From CAJBLF01 sp964504915 (lineage in GTDB: Bacteria > Patescibacteriota > Gracilibacteria > Absconditabacterales > Absconditicoccaceae): a stretch of DNA of 64,000 nucleotides. Positions 23,203 to 34,055 of this stretch are shown here, piece after piece. The DNA is taken from contig CAZDFH010000003.1 of assembly GCA_964504915.1 (NCBI GenBank), forward strand, positions 62,001 to 126,000, given 5' to 3'. Both the position numbers and the translations under genes were made by a program. Position 1 is the first letter of the stretch. Every line of letters begins with the position of its first letter. Under the pieces are notes generated by a model, which worked only from the letters and a program-made list of their open reading frames with translations, searched no databases and was not told the DNA's origin.

Positions 23203-24045
23203 CTATTCCACCAGCTTCGCCACGACCATAATTCTATTCTTATCCGTACCAAGTGGGTAACATCACATCAAAGTAATGTAACTACCACCAGCATTTTGAT
23301 AGGACATATATTGAGCGTTCACTTGTTTTGGTGGAACGACAAATTTATCTACGACTTTATATTCATAAAGACTACCGTCTCGAATGACTTTGATGATATC
23401 ACCGTTTACCAGCTTTGGTATGCCTTTAAAAATTGTCCCATACACGTTATGTTTCCAGAATTCCTGACTTGTATGTCAAAAAATTAGTGAATTCCCTTCT
23501 ACTCAAGGATCTGGCGTAGTCGGATATTTTACTACACCACTATTGAGCTCTGCATCAAAATTTGCATTGATAAAATCCTCTGCAGACATTGATTTTGGTT
23601 CAATAATAGACACATCTAAGCCAATTGACGGTATAAGAATTTTGTTGACTGGTGGTAAGGTATTGAATGCAAAAGGATAATTTTTTAACTTTGCTCTCAA
23701 TGTGCTTTCTGGTGAGTTAGAGATATCTTTGATATCTTCCCATCAGCTCTGATATTTTTTTAGTAATGCTTGTACTTCGGACGACTGAGCATCTGACAGA
23801 TCCATTACCGATGCAATATTATTACTTTCATAGGCATCTCATTTATTCACATCCTGCACTTTAGCAACAGAATGATCAAAGAGGTTACTGAAGCTTGTGA
23901 CAAACAGATTAAGGTTGGTCACAATCAGCATTACTATCACTACAACCATAAAAAGCAAAATAAAAATTCTGATCTCTTTCACGAACGATCGGAATGTTAG
24001 TTTCTTTTTCCCATGATGGCTGGTCTGTAAATCGTCGAGATGCAT
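23203..24045 (-). CDS. Sortase family transpeptidase
   Basis: 280 residues. An N-terminal membrane helix (about 27-50) anchors the protein with its catalytic domain outside. The domain starts near residue 120 (ILIPSIGLDVSII), has the catalytic His in LIFGHTS, and the catalytic Cys in ITLMGCYPLGTDKNRIMV with the Arg downstream (TLxxC...R signature). The residue before the Cys, normally Thr, is a TGA-coded Gly. Sortases join LPxTG-like proteins to the wall or to each other. Substrates are not identified here; the giant surface protein's C-terminus lies outside the window. Divergent from the SbcC-like gene. Confidence 0.9.
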
Positions 24046-24161
24046 ATATGGTTTATATCATAGTAAATTGTTGTCTTCATTGTAAGCAATTGGATCCAAA
24101 AGACAAAGAAATCCGTTGTAAACAAGCAAAAACGGTTGACAAATTCAGATTTTTTTATTCC

Positions 24162-24189
24162 TTGAAAAAACACGACTTTCCCCTACAAT
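24162..24189 (+). promoter_or_regulatory. Candidate promoter for the SbcC-like gene
   Basis: TTGAAA (24162-24167) and TACAAT (24184-24189) separated by 16 bases, 28 bases before the proposed GTG start. Confidence 0.5.
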
Positions 24190-24217
24190 CCTCGTACTTT
24201 ATCTTATATGATGATTC

Positions 24218-26770
24218 GTGAATCTCCTCGCTATCTCCTATATGAATATTTGACCGTTTAAGGGACAAGCATTGACCTGTTTTTTTCCGCAAGGCAAATA
24301 TCTCATCAAGGCGCCGATAGGCTCAGGGAAAAGTTTTCTCTTTTTTGATGGACCAATGTTTGGCTTGTACAAATTGGCTAACAGAAATATGTTGAATGCT
24401 TTGTCCAAAGAATGATATATTAAAATTTTAGTCGAAGTGAATAATGAGCTCTACTTTATCGTAAGGAATTTGAAATGAGGAAAGAGTAAAGATAGTTGCT
24501 CCTCTACCTTGTACAAAATAAGTTGAAATGTTGAAACGTTGAAAGGTTGAAAGGTTAATGAATGGATGGAGAAGGCTGGCTATTCGGTAATTACTAAAAA
24601 CTTAGATATCGCTGATATGCTAAAAGATCTTAATTTTGCTTTGGAAGAAATTCCGTTTAAGAATGAGACTGATTTACAGCAAAATTTACAATCTGTCCTG
24701 CAGCCCAAAGAAGTCTTTCTCAATACAGTATTCTTGATGCAAGATTCTGAAAATATTTTTCAGCTCACACCAGCTGATAGATTGACGGTATTGAAAAATG
24801 TTTTCAACTTGCTCGCGATTGATGAAGGGAAAGAAGTGATAGCCGAGAAGAAGAGAGAGATCACCTATAAATTGAAAGCTACTGCGGATACGAGTAAGTA
24901 TGATATGAAATTACAAAATTTATTGAATCGTTATATTGATTGAGTTGCATCATTAGAAATGTTCAAAGATTATGCTGATTTTTCTTCAGTCATTGAGAAA
25001 AAATTATACAGTGATTTCCTTGCAGACATGGAACTCATCAGAGAAAAAATAACTATTACTGACTTTGCTGTGGATGTCTTACCTACGGATATCGTTACAG
25101 ACTTAGATACTCGGATTGACTCGTATAAAGCAGAGTATTCGACTTTGGAGCAAAGCAAACAGGTGAGTGAAAAAGAATACGAGAAGAACAAGCTGAACGT
25201 CCAAACCAGTCAGCAAAAAGTTTTGGAGGTGGAAAAAAATATTTGAGATATAGATAAAAAGATTTCCTGACTCGATCCAGAAAAGATTCAGATTTTGAAG
25301 AATGAGAAAATAGTGCTACAGAAATGACAAGATGGACTAGAATCTAAGATGCCGAAAGAACAATTTTTGAAATTCTATGAATCGCATAGTGCGGAGCTTG
25401 ATTTCAAGCTCTCATGAACTGCTCTTAATGAGCTGAATTTCTTTACGCACTCGTTGGTCAATTATGGAAAACAAGTGAATGAAAAACTTCAGACCATTGA
25501 TTTGCAGATCAAAAATCAGGAGCTTCGTGCAAGTCAATTGAAAGTGACCTTGGAACAAGAAGTGGAAAATATTGGAGAAAAGATAAAAGATTTAGAAATA
25601 CAGCAAAAAAGTTTAGATGAGAAGATTAAGCTTTTCGACTCAGAAACTGAGCAACAGGCGACCTTTGATTGTAGTAAGATTTGAACTAACTGTCCTTTTA
25701 TCAAAGTGATTAATAAACAACACTTTGAAAAATTAGAAGAACAGAAAAAAAGATTTTTGGATGAGAAAAAGAGTTTAGAAAAAAACATAGGAACAACAAA
25801 AGACTTGCTGAAAAATAAAGAACAAGAGTTTGATGAGCTTAAGAAACAAAGCACGACAACTGCCGATATCGAGAAATTTAAACATGAACAAGAAAAACTT
25901 CAAGCATTACTTGCTGATATAAAAACATTTTTGAATGAAGTGGATTATTCTTGATTGCAAAAAGATTTTGTTAGTTATCAAGAAACTGAGACGAGAATAA
26001 AATCACTAGATAAAGACATTTCATCACTGGAAGATATGCTACGCCAAGTGGAGACACTAAGGCTGGATAGGGAAAAGCTTGCTGCGCAAATTACAAGTAT
26101 ACAAGAAACCATGAAGCAATCAGTGATAGACCAAGAGACCCAGCAAAAAGACATCCAAACAATTAGTGAAAAAATCCAAGCCTTACAACCAGAAAAATTA
26201 CAACAGATTGAAAAAATAGCTGTAACGATCAAAGAGACACAGCGCGATTTACAGGTCTTGATCAATGAGTTTAAAGATATTCAAATAGAAGTGAAATGAC
26301 TGCAAGAAGAGGAAAAATTATTGAATGAATTGTATAATATTTTTGCGAAAGAATTATTACTGATGGTCTTGCAAGACAGCTTACCAGTGTTGAATGACAT
26401 TATTAATAATTATTTAACCCAAGTCGTAGATTATCAGATCAAGTTTGCACTAGAGAAGACCAGCTCCGACAAGTTGGAATTAGCTGCAACCATCATCGAT
26501 GAGAAAGGAGAAAGAGAAATCAAGTCGCTGAGTGGAGGTCAGATGATTATTTTGAAATTAGTACGAATGCTCTCTATCTCTTCGTATATCCACTCCCCTA
26601 TTTTGTTCTTGGATGAAACGATAAATAATCTCGATTCGGAAACTGTCTGAAAAGTAGCTGATATGTTGGAAGATTTTGTCCAATCTAGAGACATGAAACT
26701 CTACACAGTCACTCATAGTCAGCAGATTCAAGATATGGATATCTGGGACGAAGTAGTTGAAATTTCATAG
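24218..26770 (+). CDS. SbcC/Rad50-like SMC family ATPase
   Basis: About 850 residues. Walker A is APIGSGKS (about 31-38); two long coiled coils (about 210-440 and 505-660) flank a central CSKIGTNCPF segment, a plausible zinc-hook variant with two Cys spaced wider than the usual CxxC. The C-terminal lobe has the signature LSGGQMIILKLVRML and Walker B ILFLDETINNLDS. Family members pair with the SbcD/Mre11 nuclease in end processing; sbcD is not in this window. Start GTG 24218 is chosen because it gives the expected first strand before NIGPFKGQ; ATG 24242 would cut it. Residues about 102-115 are encoded by a GTTGAAA microrepeat. Confidence 0.88.
24518..24562 (+). repeat. In-frame GTTGAAA microrepeat in the SbcC-like gene
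   Basis: Five degenerate copies of GTTGAAA(T/C/G)(G) in a row, translated in frame between conserved strands of the ATPase head. It does not belong to the SMC family core. Confidence 0.75.
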
Positions 26771-26807
26771 AAAGTATGTATAGTATTGGTCTAATACCAC
26801 CATCGCC

Positions 26808-26918
26808 ATGAAAAAAAAATTTTTTTTATTGGCCTGTTTGTTGCTCCTTTTGGGAGTTACGGCATGCCGAACCCACACCAATAAGCCGCATATCACGGTT
26901 TTTGTTGTGAGTTTCTAA
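26808..26918 (+). CDS. Possible tiny lipoprotein
   Basis: 36 codons: MKKK, a hydrophobic stretch and a lipobox-like LGVTAC (Cys about 21), then 15 residues. The signal-peptide-plus-lipobox layout supports a small secreted lipoprotein, but the length is very short and the sequence includes an A9T8 run, so chance cannot be excluded. It lies between the SbcC-like gene and a terminator-like hairpin. Confidence 0.4.
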   Translation: MKKKFFLLACLLLLLGVTACRTHTNKPHITVFVVSF

Positions 26919-26924
26919 CATTCC

Positions 26925-26976
26925 GGTCTCTTCCTCACCAGTAGCATATACTGCTCTGTGGTCGAGACCATTTTTT
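26925..26976 (+). terminator. Long-stem intrinsic terminator
   Basis: GGTCTC (26925-26930) pairs with GAGACC (26964-26969), with an inner imperfect stem, and six T follow. It ends the SbcC-like transcription unit. Confidence 0.65.
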
Positions 26977-27052
26977 GTATGGATTTGCAATCATGGGTAA
27001 AAAATATATATTCCTTGTCGGGTATTTTTTTTATCTTGAGGATGATACATAT

Positions 27053-27481
27053 ATGAAATACTGGCAAGCACTTCAGAGAATACAAAATAGTTGCAGTTGC
27101 CCATTTTGTACGCTTACCCCACCTGTCATTATAGAAGAAACTAGCACTATGATTGTCACTCCTTCACGTGCTCCCTATAATCCCTATCATATTATGATTG
27201 TCAGCAAAAGGCATGTTGCCTTGCTGAGTGAATTGACTCAAAAAGAATCTAAAGAATTATTCGTATTAATCGGGAAATGGAATGGGTTACTACATACATC
27301 GCATAAGAATGTCCTTACCTATCTTAAGGATTGATCCTTTGGTAAGACTATAGAGCATTTCCACGTTCATCTCATCCCCGATACCCATCTCTGATCTAAA
27401 GAGTTGAGCGATGCACGTGATTTCCTTACGCTAAAATCCTTTATAAAAACTACTGATGCGATTAGAAACAAATTTTTATAA
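27053..27481 (+). CDS. HIT family (histidine triad) nucleotide hydrolase/transferase
   Basis: 142 residues. The HIT motif EHFHVHLIP (His-x-His-x-His) is at about 110-116, and an N-terminal CSCPFCTL pair of Cys fits the zinc-binding form of Fhit/HinT-type proteins, which hydrolyse AMP-linked or phosphoramidate nucleotides. The NPYHIMIVSKRHV stretch is the conserved substrate-pocket strand. ATG 27053 is chosen; the frame extends upstream to 26975 with no family support. Two Gly are TGA-coded (KDGSFGKTIEH and HLGSKEL). Confidence 0.9.
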
Positions 27482-27492
27482 TCATTCATACC

Positions 27493-28650
27493 ATGCGCAA
27501 ACATAAGAATCTAATTCTCTTTATCCTGATTGTCTTCTTTTGGAGCTGTTTTGTCTCTATGATCAAGTTCTTTCTTCGATCGTATCTCAAACAGGTAAAT
27601 GTCAGTCTGGAAGAAATTATGTGATATATGAGTCTAGGATGTATGGCATCGTATTTCGTGGCATGATCACTTGCCGTGCTCTTTCGCAAAAAAAATCTTC
27701 TTATTATAGCCACACTTATTAGCATAGTGTGTGTCGGCATTTGACACCTCTTTTGATTTATTCCTTTCCCATTATTTATTATCTTAATGTGTGGCATTGG
27801 CCTCATGTATGGTATGTGGACAGTCATCAAGTCTATTATCCTTACTATTGAAATCCAGAGATCTGAATTTAGTGAAACGTCTGTAAATGGGACAGTGAAT
27901 ATTGCCATCTTAGGATGAACCATTTTGTGAAGTTACTTATGATTTGGTGCTTACGCTTGGCGATGACCGACAGGGTTTTGGGCATTGATATGCATGCTGT
28001 GAATTGCCTTATTAGCTGGTTGCTTTCTTGATTATGATCAAGATTTTAAAAGGAAACACGATCGAACTATTGTGAGACAGGCGATTCCTAGTATTATTGG
28101 TGTCATAAAAAAATATATCTGGTTACTGATTCCTATCGGCGTCTTACGAGCTGTTTCTGTAGGAGTCGGACAGAAAATGTTGGAGCTCGGTATTGACGTC
28201 TTCAATAAAGTCCCCAAGAGTTCTATCATCATTATCATTATTTCTATCGTCTGAGCCATTGTCGGGCATGTTATTTCTGCCTTTTTCAAAAAAGGGAAAA
28301 GATATCTTTCTATGATCTTTACTATTTTACTTGGACTTTCTACTTTCTATTTCCCGTATATTATCAATAAATACGACTATTATATCACGCTAAATATTTC
28401 AAGTTTTCTCATGGGTATATTTTTTGGTATCGCTGTCAATTTATTGGAATGAAGATTTTTCTACCATATTTGAGAGGATCATAGAAAAGAATATTGATCT
28501 GCGGCCTATGGCATTGCTACGAATATCGTCATTTTTCTTATAATGATCATATCTGATGTCCTCACCAATAAGGTCGGCATGATCGTTCCGTTTATTTTTT
28601 TTGGTATTACCTTGCTCATTATGCCATTGTTTATTAGAAGATTTAGATAG
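27493..28650 (+). CDS. Multi-pass transporter, major facilitator-like
   Basis: 385 residues with about 10-12 hydrophobic segments. The segment MYGMWTVIKSIILTIEIQRSEFSETSVNG...ILGGTILGSYLGF recalls the MFS group that includes lysophospholipid transporter LplT and nucleotide or drug carriers; family placement is tentative and substrate unknown. About 13 Gly are TGA-coded, so in the standard code it looks like several fragments. The start is 12 bases after the HIT gene, suggesting cotranscription. Confidence 0.75.
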
Positions 28651-28922
28651 TTTTAGTTAGAAGTTGGGAGTTGGGATCTTGCAGACTGGAGATTCGGACT
28701 TCCTTACCCAAAAAATAAATTATTTTAACGCTACTTAATATATTTACAATAATATGTCAAGGTATAACGGGCAAGATGTGGCCTGTTTTTTTGATTATTT
28801 AGCCATTGGGGAATATACTTAGATTGTAGTTCGGAGATTGGAGATAGGAGAGATACAAGAACTAAGTTCTCCCATCTAAGCCCTCCCATCTATGATTCTA
28901 TTTATGTCTTAACGCTCGGTGT
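28651..28922. repeat. Intergenic microrepeat region with a weak terminator
   Basis: No gene seen on either strand. It has near-repeats of GAAGTTGGGAGTTGGGA, GGAGATTGGAGATAGGAGAGA and CTAAGTTCTCCCATCTAAGCC. A CGGGC/GCCTG stem (28768-28772, 28781-28785) followed by seven T could end the transporter transcript. Confidence 0.5.
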
Positions 28923-30905
28923 ATGAAGAATATGAAATTATTGTTTAGTATTCTCTGCTTTACTACTATTGTGTGAGGGTCTTTTGCTATTGCGCAGACA
29001 GCTAACGATACACAGATCACTACAGATACAGTGACAGATACTTCCAACTTGGATGTCTATCAACCCGACCAAGCCGTTTCAGATTTTGATGTGAGTACTG
29101 CATATACAACCATGCAAGATCTACAAAGTAGTGTAGATGGATTGACTCAGCAGCTCTATGATCTCGATGCGAAAGAAAGAAGTGGCGATGTTATCTCTGA
29201 GAAATATAGAGAAGTCAGGAAAGAGATTGTAAAAGTCATTCAAACTATTGATACGACGACTGCGACTGTTTCCGACACCTTAAAAAAAATTGCGATGTAT
29301 CAGAAGCTCATTTACGTAGCTTACCAAGATTTAACCGATTCTAGAGAATGATTTAAAGCCACTAAAGAATATATCGAAACCTTTGCTAACTTTATCTATA
29401 AACTTGATAATAAACTGTATAATGAAAATACAGATACTATCGATGATGTAAAATTGATTATCAATTCTGATAATATTCCTCGCACACTTTCTAATGATTA
29501 TATGGTACAATCAATGCTCTTGCAATTCAATGACCTCATGACGAGCTTTACGGATAATGAGGATAGGCAACTACAGTTAATCAAAAAATTGAACCAGCTG
29601 AAAATTAGAGCAAAAGCAGATATCGAAGATTATTCTATTGAATTAGAAAAATTACAACAGAAGAAAAATTTCTTGATACAATTCATTTCATTGTATAAAG
29701 ATGACAAACTTCAGAGACAAGTAACTATCGATACACTTTTTGATAGCACGAAGAGTGTATATGATAAGGTTGTTGAATTAGCTAAAGATGTGAAAAAATG
29801 AGTATACAAAGTAGATTTCGATATGGATCAAAAAATGAAGGAACTAAACAAAATAGCTAATGACACAGAAAACTATCCTGTAGCATGGCCAATTTATCCT
29901 ATCGAGCATATTCTTACCTATTTTGGTGATGTAGCTTATCAGACACAGTATGGGGTACCACATATCGGTATCCAGATTCAAGCCACTCAATGAACTCCTG
30001 TCTATGCGACACGTGACGGTGTGGTGTATTTCGTAGCCGATAATGATGATATCGGTATCAATCGAGCAATGGTAGTCCATACAGATGGATATGTTTCCGT
30101 CTATGAATATCTCAATAAAACTATCGTCAAACCAGGAGATATTGTCCAAAGATGACAGCTTATCTGATATAGTGGCGGTGAGCCAGGTACAAGAGGCGCC
30201 GGATTCATTTCCAAGTGATCTAACCTGACCTTTATCCTCCTCAAGGATGGAGTGGCTATGGATCCATTAGATATCTTAGATTCAAGTATCGTCAAAAATA
30301 AAGACGCCTTGCCAAATGGATATCAGATCAAATATCTCAGAGACAAATATGCAAGAGCTATAGATATTACTAATCTGACCTTAATGTCATGATCTACACT
30401 TCTCCAGAGAGAAGATCAATTCCTGAGTATGTATGGTGTAGGTATCTACAAACAAGTACCATTCTGGGATGATGTCGTCAAGTGAACAAACATTGATAGA
30501 GATGTCGTGATGTGTATTGCCTTTGCTGAAAGTACGCTTGGTAGGTATCTGAGCACTGCATGAAATATCGGTAACGTCGGAAATAACGATCGTGGAGATA
30601 GAGTACCTTTTGCTAATGCATATGCCGGTGCAAGAGCCATTCCACTGACATTGAATAATGCATATCTATGAGACTATCAGACGATTAAACAACTTTCAAG
30701 ATATGGGAATAAAGATGGTAAGATCTATGCTTCTAGTCCAATCAATCGACAGACAAATGTCCTGAAATGTTTGAGTCAGATCAAAGGATATTATATCCCA
30801 GAAGATTTCCCATTTAGGACTGGTCCAAATCCTAATTTAGGAACGGGAGCACAAGAAACGGTTTCCTTCGGTGATGCAGTCTTGACTCCAGAACCTGCTA
30901 AATAG
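28923..30905 (+). CDS. Exported coiled-coil protein with degenerate M23 domain and C-terminal transglycosylase-like domain
   Basis: 660 residues. A signal peptide (about 1-23, ending near AIAQ) is followed by a coiled-coil region (about 55-300), an M23/LytM-like domain (about 310-455, with HIGIQIQATQGTPVYATRDGVV), and a C-terminal domain (about 500-610) with a lytic-transglycosylase-like FAESTLGR...NIGNVGNNDRGDR. The M23 metal sites look lost: HxxxD reads H-I-G-I-Q, and the HxH strand reads L-T-F. It therefore resembles EnvC/NlpD-type activators more than an active endopeptidase. The transglycosylase assignment rests on the Glu in FAES and the N-V-G-N context. Role inferred: wall remodelling at division or export sites. 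Confidence 0.82.
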
Positions 30906-30953
30906 TAGTGAGTATTTAGTATCAAGTAGTGAGACTTTCCAAGCACAAAAAAT

Positions 30954-31008
30954 AAAAAAAACTCTGGTTTTTGTCCCCCCGCAGTACTGCGGGGTTCCGG
31001 AGTTTTTT
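30954..31008 (+). terminator. Intrinsic terminator carrying the CCCCGCAGTACTGCGGGG palindrome
   Basis: Outer stem AAAAAACTCTGG/CCGGAGTTTTTT encloses the perfect 18-bp palindrome CCCCGCAGTACTGCGGGG (30977-30994). The same palindrome recurs near the tRNA-Pro array at 48.9-49.1 kb. Confidence 0.88.
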
Positions 31009-31020
31009 GTATGGCATGGG

Positions 31021-31048
31021 TTGACTTTTTGTTGTTTTTTGTTATATT
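31021..31048 (+). promoter_or_regulatory. Candidate promoter for the small membrane protein at 31070
   Basis: TTGACT (31021-31026), 16-base spacer, TATATT (31043-31048), 21 bases before the ATG. Confidence 0.5.
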
Positions 31049-31069
31049 GCCAACACAACATAATATGTT

Positions 31070-31387
31070 ATGGAAGATTCATTACTAAAAGTCTCGGAAC
31101 GGATAAGATATATTCTTACTCTGCTCTGGAGCTACTCTTTAGGCCTGATCCCTTCAATCATCAAGGGCTTCTGCCTGTGGGGTAAGATGGGTGAGAAAGC
31201 GAAACACAGGATATTTGAGGAGATTTTCCTTCTCTCTATCTGGACAGTTTTTGCTGCCTTCATCCTTGTCCAACTATTAGATATCTCCTATTGGTATACT
31301 ACATTATTTCTTTGGCTCAGTTTTTGTGCTGGAGGAGCATGTTGTCTTCATGGCATCATGATGTATATTATCAATCATGAGGAGTAA
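31070..31387 (+). CDS. Small membrane protein, two hydrophobic segments
   Basis: 105 residues with an amphipathic N-terminus and two predicted membrane helices (about 47-65 and 72-98). Not recognised. No TGA codons. It is a single-gene unit with its own promoter-like site and two terminator-like hairpins behind it. Confidence 0.7.
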   Translation: MEDSLLKVSERIRYILTLLWSYSLGLIPSIIKGFCLWGKMGEKAKHRIFEEIFLLSIWTVFAAFILVQLLDISYWYTTLFLWLSFCAGGACCLHGIMMYIINHEE

Positions 31388-31394
31388 TCTCCTT

Positions 31395-31417
31395 GCCGGA
31401 CGTATGTGCCGGCTTTT
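31395..31417 (+). terminator. Short GC stem with T-run
   Basis: GCCGG/CCGGC with an 9-base loop followed by four T, 8 bases after the stop codon. Confidence 0.55.
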
Positions 31418-31423
31418 GTAAAA

Positions 31424-31457
31424 TAAAAAAACTCTGGTTTTTCCCCCAGGGTTTTTT
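31424..31457 (+). terminator. Second terminator-like hairpin
   Basis: AAAAAACTCTGG pairs with CCAGGGTTTTTT. The 5' arm matches that of the terminator at 30954, as if that terminator had been copied without its inner palindrome. Confidence 0.7.
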
Positions 31458-31512
31458 GTATAGCACGGATTGGCTTATCTTTCATCTTTATATCTTGATT
31501 ATTTTTTTACAA

Positions 31513-32430
31513 TTATAAAATTGTAGGTAATGACTTATTTTGTCCATAAATCATGACGAATAGATTCCCCAATAAAATCAAAATTCATCCGATGACGATA
31601 TATATTGTCAGTGGCTGCTTGAGAAAAATCATTGCTAGTATCGCTGCTGAAATCGGTTCTAGTAAAAGAATAATCCCCGCTGTCATAGCAGAAAGTTTTT
31701 TTACTCATTTGAGATAACAAATATGTGGTATCGTCTCTGCGAATAAGGCAAATCCAAAAAAGAGCAACCAGATTTTCCGACTTCGATTGATATGAAATCC
31801 TATAGCACTAGGATCTTTGGTGATCAATAAAAATACTGGATACAACAAAAACAAAAGTATGACGGTAAATCCTGCCTCGGTAAATTTGGATAGATAGGGG
31901 TCTATTCATTTCCTCGCTACTCGTGCTCCTGCCATGACTCGTAGAGCGAGCGATATACCTGCCAATAGTCAAATCGTTATGCCTATAGGGCTTATTACCA
32001 CTCCTGTCTCAAAGGGATACGCAAGGAAAAATATTCATCACAACACACATATACAAGAAACGATATGGAACCATTTGATACGCTCACGGAGAAGCCATGG
32101 AGATAAGAGTATTGTCCACAACGGCTGAGTATAGAGTAGCAAGACGATGACCGCCACTGGCACATGAAAAAATAATCCTCCAAACTCCGTAAGTACTACC
32201 AAAGCACCAATAGCCCCAAATACAAACAACGGCCAAATATTTTTTTTATGTAATCGATACTTATTGCGAATAATGATCGGCAAGAGGATCAATAGAATAG
32301 GGATGAATGGCAAAGTAGATATTTCAAAGAGAGACAATCCTAGATTAGTAAAAATTTGTCATCCAAAAACGATCAATCCAGCAAAAGTCCCCGAGATCAT
32401 GACAAATATATATTCCTTACTTATTTTCAT
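31513..32430 (-). CDS. EamA/DMT family transporter
   Basis: 305 residues, ten hydrophobic segments in two EamA halves, the usual size. FFHVPVAVIVLLLYTQPLWTILLS and SAMTAGIILLLEPISAAILA are the paired EamA signature helices. It is a drug/metabolite-type exporter of unknown substrate. It is a paralogue of the next gene upstream (same MKISKEY start, collinear throughout), with 24 bases between them, so a tandem duplication in one operon. Glycine TGA codons are numerous. Confidence 0.88.
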
Positions 32431-32454
32431 TTGATTTTTACTGAAATAAATGTT

Positions 32455-33351
32455 TTATTCCCTCTTTTGCCCATAAACCATCACAAAGACGTTTCATAGG
32501 AGAATGAGCACTCAGCCACCTACCATCAATCGAGTAAGCGGTTGATGAAAAAATATGGTAGCTAGAATGGTTCATACTACTGGTTCTAGTAGCATAATAA
32601 TGCCAGCACTTATTGTTGAGACTTTTTTGACTCATTTGAGATAGAACACGTGAGCAGCTACATTTGCGAAAAGAGCAAATAAGAAAAAATATAATCGCAT
32701 CATAGGTGTCTGCTGCAAACTGAATGACATAACACCCGGGGTATGGATGAATGGGAGAAGAATAAAATAGATTATTCAGACGAAAGAGAGTGATGTTACG
32801 GTCTCTGAAAATTTTGCTAGATAAGAATCTATTCATTTTCTACTTACTCGTGCTCATGCTATCACTCGCAGAGACAGAAATATTCCCGCAAGCAAACCGA
32901 AGATTATCCCTAGCATACTAAATGTAGATCCAAAAGGATTTATCAAAAGGAATATTCCTCATAGCACCAATATACACGCCAAGATATGATATCGTCTTAT
33001 GCGTTCGCGAAAAAATAAATAACCGAATAAAATCGTTCGTAATGGCTGTGTGTAAATAAGTAGCAAAATTACTGCTACTGGTATATGGAAATAGAATCAT
33101 CCGAATTGAGTGATAACCTGGATTGCCTCAATAAATCACCATACAAGAATCGGCCGTATATATGCTCTTTTCCACCATGTCTTACGTCGAATAAGTACGG
33201 GCAACAAAATAGCTATTGCTGGTAAGTATGGTAATACCGCAATTTCAAAAGTAGATAATCATAAATTAGCGAAAAGCTGCCTTCAAAAAATAATCAATCC
33301 GAACAGTGACCCAGCCGTCACCATAAACCGATATTCCTTACTTATTTTCAT
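32455..33351 (-). CDS. EamA/DMT family transporter (paralogue)
   Basis: 298 residues, ten membrane segments, same layout as its neighbour: FHIPVAVILLLIYTQPLRTILFG in the first half and SAGIIMLLEPVVGTILATIFFHQPLT in the second. Identity between the two copies is moderate, so the duplication is not recent. The gene's first codons overlap none of the upstream PHP gene, which ends 15 bases earlier. Confidence 0.88.
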
Positions 33352-33365
33352 ATATGTTTATTATT

Positions 33366-34037
33366 TTAAATAAATCATTTCTCTTTGAGATAGTCAAATG
33401 CTGCCTGTCTATTTTCGAGCTCACATAAGAGATGTGCATCGCTATTGATATACACTTCATCTGCAGTAGTAAGTAATATCTCCAATTTTTCTAAATTCGT
33501 TCATCCACGGGACAAGTATCCTGCATTAAATTCTAATGGGATATGGTATTTATTGGCTACTTCTACTACTCTCTTTACATCTACAAATTCTGCCGTTCAT
33601 TTTTTGCAAAGGTGCCCGATGAATTTTATCTTATCATGATATCTCTCTATAGCATTGATATATCATTGCGTCATGTTTTGCAAGTCTCAATTATGTGCTT
33701 TGTATGTCTCTTCATGGCAGGATAATATAAGAAACTCAGAAGTTACTCCGTCCAATTCAAAACAGCAGTCGCCTTTCCCATTCAAAAGATCTCATTCGAT
33801 ACCAAAAATTACTTGTACGTCATTGTGGACGTTTTTTCGCCTCTCACGGGTACATGCTCGATTTTTTTTGGCGATTTTATCTACATCCAATTCTTTCTGA
33901 CTGTGGTCAGTGATTGCAATCTTTGTTCTTCCAATCTTTCATGCGAACCTTACTATCTCATCGACCGTATTCAGCCCATCAGAAAAATTAAGGCTGTGCA
34001 TGTGATAATCTTCGTGGATGGTGTTGAGTAATTTCAT
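33366..34037 (-). CDS. PHP-domain phosphoesterase
   Basis: 223 residues. Metal-binding PHP motifs appear in order: DYHMHSLNFSDG (residues 10-21), ITDHSQ, GIEGDLL, LSCHEE, FIGHLCKK and INSDAH. The layout resembles histidinol-phosphatase or polymerase-type PHP proteins; no histidine genes are near, so the substrate is open. Five Gly are TGA-coded. The gene sits between cysS and the EamA pair on the same strand. Confidence 0.88.
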
Positions 34038-34055
34038 GTGAGTATATCAGAGAAA

